Part shown: positions 6,095 to 7,416 of the stretch, one piece after another
Position numbering within the stretch: the first letter of the stretch is position 1
Layout of the letters: every line of letters begins with the position of its first letter
Position numbers and translations under genes: made by a program
Assembly: GCA_021162325.1 (NCBI GenBank)
Contig: JAGGYV010000014.1
Span: 1-7,416 of the forward strand
Source: Desulfobacteraceae bacterium
Lineage (GTDB): Bacteria > Desulfobacterota > Desulfobacteria > Desulfobacterales > Desulfosalsimonadaceae
Reading direction: 5' to 3'
DNA length: 7,416 bases
The notes under the pieces: generated by a model
Database searches by the model: none
What the model was told of the DNA's origin: nothing
The model's input: only the letters and a program-made list of their open reading frames with translations

Positions 6095-6123
6095 TTGCAA
6101 CGAAACAATGATGCACGCATAAT
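6095..6123 (+). promoter_or_regulatory. Candidate sigma70-type promoter for galE
   Basis: TTGCAA (6095-6100) and CATAAT (6118-6123) are spaced by exactly 17 bases, matching 4 of 6 and 5 of 6 consensus positions. Transcription would start near 6130, leaving a leader of about 105 bases before the galE ATG. The symmetrical TGATGACATCATCA at 6144-6157 falls within that leader and could be an operator. Confidence 0.42.
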
Positions 6124-6236
6124 TTTATACCTGTAAAAACTTTTGATGACATCATCATGTTTAATTATCGAAATTTTTACATAGGTTTTTTTAAGCTACC
6201 GGATCGATTTAGGAAGCCTTTATAAGTGGAGAATTT

Positions 6237-7217
6237 ATGGGCAGGGTTTTGATTGTGGGTGGGGCTGGATACATTGGGTCCCATGTCAATAAGGGTTTGT
6301 TCAGCCGGGGTTATGATACCGTGGTGTTTGACAACCTGTCTACTGGGCACCGTGATGCAGTAAAGTGGGGAGATTTTGTTCTTGGCTGTCTTTCGGATGA
6401 AGTCCAACTTGAACTACTTTTTAAGGAATACGATATTAGTTCTGTCTTGCATTTTGCTGCATTTGCTTATGTCGGTGAATCAGTTGAGGATCCGGAAAAG
6501 TATTACCGGAACAATGTTGCAAACACTGTAAACCTATTATCAGTAATGAGGAAATATAATGTAAATAATTTTATTTTTTCTTCTACCTGTGCAACCTATG
6601 GGGATCCCGAATATATTCCCATCGATGAGAGTCATCCACAAAATCCAATTAATCCCTACGGTCAAACGAAGCTGATTGTCGAAAAAATGCTTGAAGACTT
6701 TGCATCATCATATTCAGAGTTTAAATATGTGTCTTTGAGATATTTTAACGCTGCCGGTGCTGCAGCAGATGTGGAGATCGGGGAAAACCATAATCCGGAA
6801 ACCCACCTGATACCACTTGTCCTTGATGCCGCCTCCGGTAAAAGAGATAAAATTTTAGTTTTTGGTGATGATTACGATACTGAAGATGGGAGTTGCATAA
6901 GAGACTACATCCATGTCTCAGATTTAGCTAATGCGCATATTCTTGCTTTGGAGTTTCTGGCCCATAATAACCGATCGCTTAAGTTGAATCTTGGAAATGG
7001 AAAGGGATATTCAGTAAAGAATGTTATCGATGTTGCGCGGATTGTTACTGGTAAGGAGATTGTCTCTGAAATTGTAGGGAGGCGACCTGGCGATTCCCCA
7101 GCTTTGGTCGGAAGTGCAGAAAAAGCAAAACAGGTGTTACGCTGGGAACCTGAATATACTGAGTTACAACCAATTATTGAAACAGCCTGGAAATGGCATC
7201 AAAAATTAAATTTATAG
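6237..7217 (+). CDS. galE: UDP-glucose 4-epimerase
   Basis: GalE interconverts UDP-glucose and UDP-galactose using tightly bound NAD+ in the cytoplasm. The 326 residues are the usual family length. Visible motifs are the nucleotide-binding GGAGYIG (8-14), VFDNLSTGHRDAV (30-42), HFAAFAYVGESVEDP (72-86), the SST catalytic region (115-117), and Y-x-x-x-K as YGQTK (Tyr141, Lys145). YFNAAGA (169-175), the HLIPLVL segment and SCIRDYIHVSDLANAH (219-234) follow. In the segment near GDSPALVGSAEKA, Leu290 aligns with the tyrosine that gates substrate size in E. coli GalE, so action on N-acetylated UDP-sugars cannot be excluded; this is inference. GGAG at 6228-6231, 5 bases before ATG 6237, supports the start. 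It is likely transcribed from its own promoter. Confidence 0.94.
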   Translation: MGRVLIVGGAGYIGSHVNKGLFSRGYDTVVFDNLSTGHRDAVKWGDFVLGCLSDEVQLELLFKEYDISSVLHFAAFAYVGESVEDPEKYYRNNVANTVNLLSVMRKYNVNNFIFSSTCATYGDPEYIPIDESHPQNPINPYGQTKLIVEKMLEDFASSYSEFKYVSLRYFNAAGAAADVEIGENHNPETHLIPLVLDAASGKRDKILVFGDDYDTEDGSCIRDYIHVSDLANAHILALEFLAHNNRSLKLNLGNGKGYSVKNVIDVARIVTGKEIVSEIVGRRPGDSPALVGSAEKAKQVLRWEPEYTELQPIIETAWKWHQKLNL

Positions 7218-7297
7218 AGTTTTAGTATCCCTGGGGAGATTGGTTTTATTCAAAGTGAACTATGATCAAATAATATATAGTTATAGAGAGAATCAAT

Positions 7298-7416
7298 ATG
7301 AAAACAGATTTTAAAGATTATTTAGTTAAAAAGAAAGCGCAAAAAAAAATAGAGGCGTTGTCAAATAAATACAAAGGAAAAAAAATAATTCTTTATGGTG
7401 CAGGTTTATTCGCAAA
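7298..7416 (+). CDS. Unidentified protein with N-terminal nucleotide-binding-like motif, 5' part only
   Basis: A + strand frame opens at ATG 7298 and runs off the window after about 39 codons. AGAGAG (7285-7290) lies 7 bases upstream as a plausible ribosome binding site. The visible start is lysine-rich and helical (DYLVKKKAQKKIEALSNKY), then enters a strand-turn KKIILYGAGLFA that resembles the first strand and glycine turn of a Rossmann fold. Similar beginnings occur in several glycan-cluster proteins (sugar-nucleotide modifying enzymes, methyltransferase-associated proteins). The fragment is too short to choose a family. It follows galE by 80 bases and may belong to the same glycan cluster. 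A-rich codon use here differs from galE. Confidence 0.65.
   Translation, partial: MKTDFKDYLVKKKAQKKIEALSNKYKGKKIILYGAGLFA

Larger units (their letters stand above)
5884..6236. other. 353-base non-coding gap between pseI copy 2 and galE
   Basis: I see no convincing gene on either strand. The first part (5900-6001) holds the short hairpin after pseI and a second set of inverted repeats near 5938-6001. The second part (about 6050-6200) is AT-rich, with a perfect 10-base palindrome TTAAATTTAA (6073-6082), a candidate promoter (6095-6123), and an operator-like TGATGA-CA-TCATCA (6144-6157) between that promoter and galE. The gap probably separates two transcription units. Confidence 0.6.

Noticed and set aside
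7240..7276. Promoter-like elements (TTGGTT with TATGAT) before the last partial gene
   Set aside because: The spacer is only 15 bases and the area is AT-rich, where such matches are expected by chance.

Overview
The window looks like part of a surface-glycan (O-antigen, capsule or flagellin-glycan) gene cluster from a Gram-negative bacterium. All confident genes are on the + strand. The nucleotide-sugar genes include a PseG-like partial gene, two copies of a pseudaminic acid synthase (PseI), a UDP-glucuronate decarboxylase (UXS) and a UDP-glucose 4-epimerase (GalE). The moderate-to-low GC, the short palindromic dispersed repeat and the mixture of nucleotide-sugar genes with toxin-antitoxin and ATPase cargo suggest a Desulfobacterota-like or similar environmental proteobacterium. 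That taxonomic guess is weak.

Layout: 1-480 is the 3' end of a PseG-like gene. 481-619 is a gap with a palindromic repeat and a possible promoter carrying a repeated TTGCAATAG box. 620-1933 is an archaeal-type ATPase with DUF234 and PD-(D/E)XK-like C-terminal parts. 2012-2233 and 2230-2523 are an overlapping antitoxin/ParE-RelE toxin pair. 2516-3577 is pseI copy 1, starting at TTG inside the toxin's last codons. 3604-4566 is uxs. 4627-4815 is a small HicA-like gene with no HicB partner. 4819-5883 is pseI copy 2. 5884-6236 is non-coding, with hairpins and a candidate promoter. 6237-7217 is galE. 7298 to the end is the start of an unidentified gene.

How the genes fit together: PseG releases the 6-deoxy-AltdiNAc sugar from its UDP carrier, and PseI condenses that sugar with phosphoenolpyruvate to make pseudaminic acid. 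UXS (UDP-xylose) and GalE (UDP-galactose) would supply other residues for the same glycan. The simplest reading is an ancestral pseG-pseI neighbourhood into which an ATPase and a toxin-antitoxin module were inserted, with pseI then present twice around uxs and a hicA-like gene. The most unusual points are the duplication limited to the pseI reading frame, its uneven divergence (barrel domain nearly the same, SAF domain much more different), and the small toxin gene directly abutting the 5' end of each pseI copy. No wholly new system can be demonstrated from the sequence alone.
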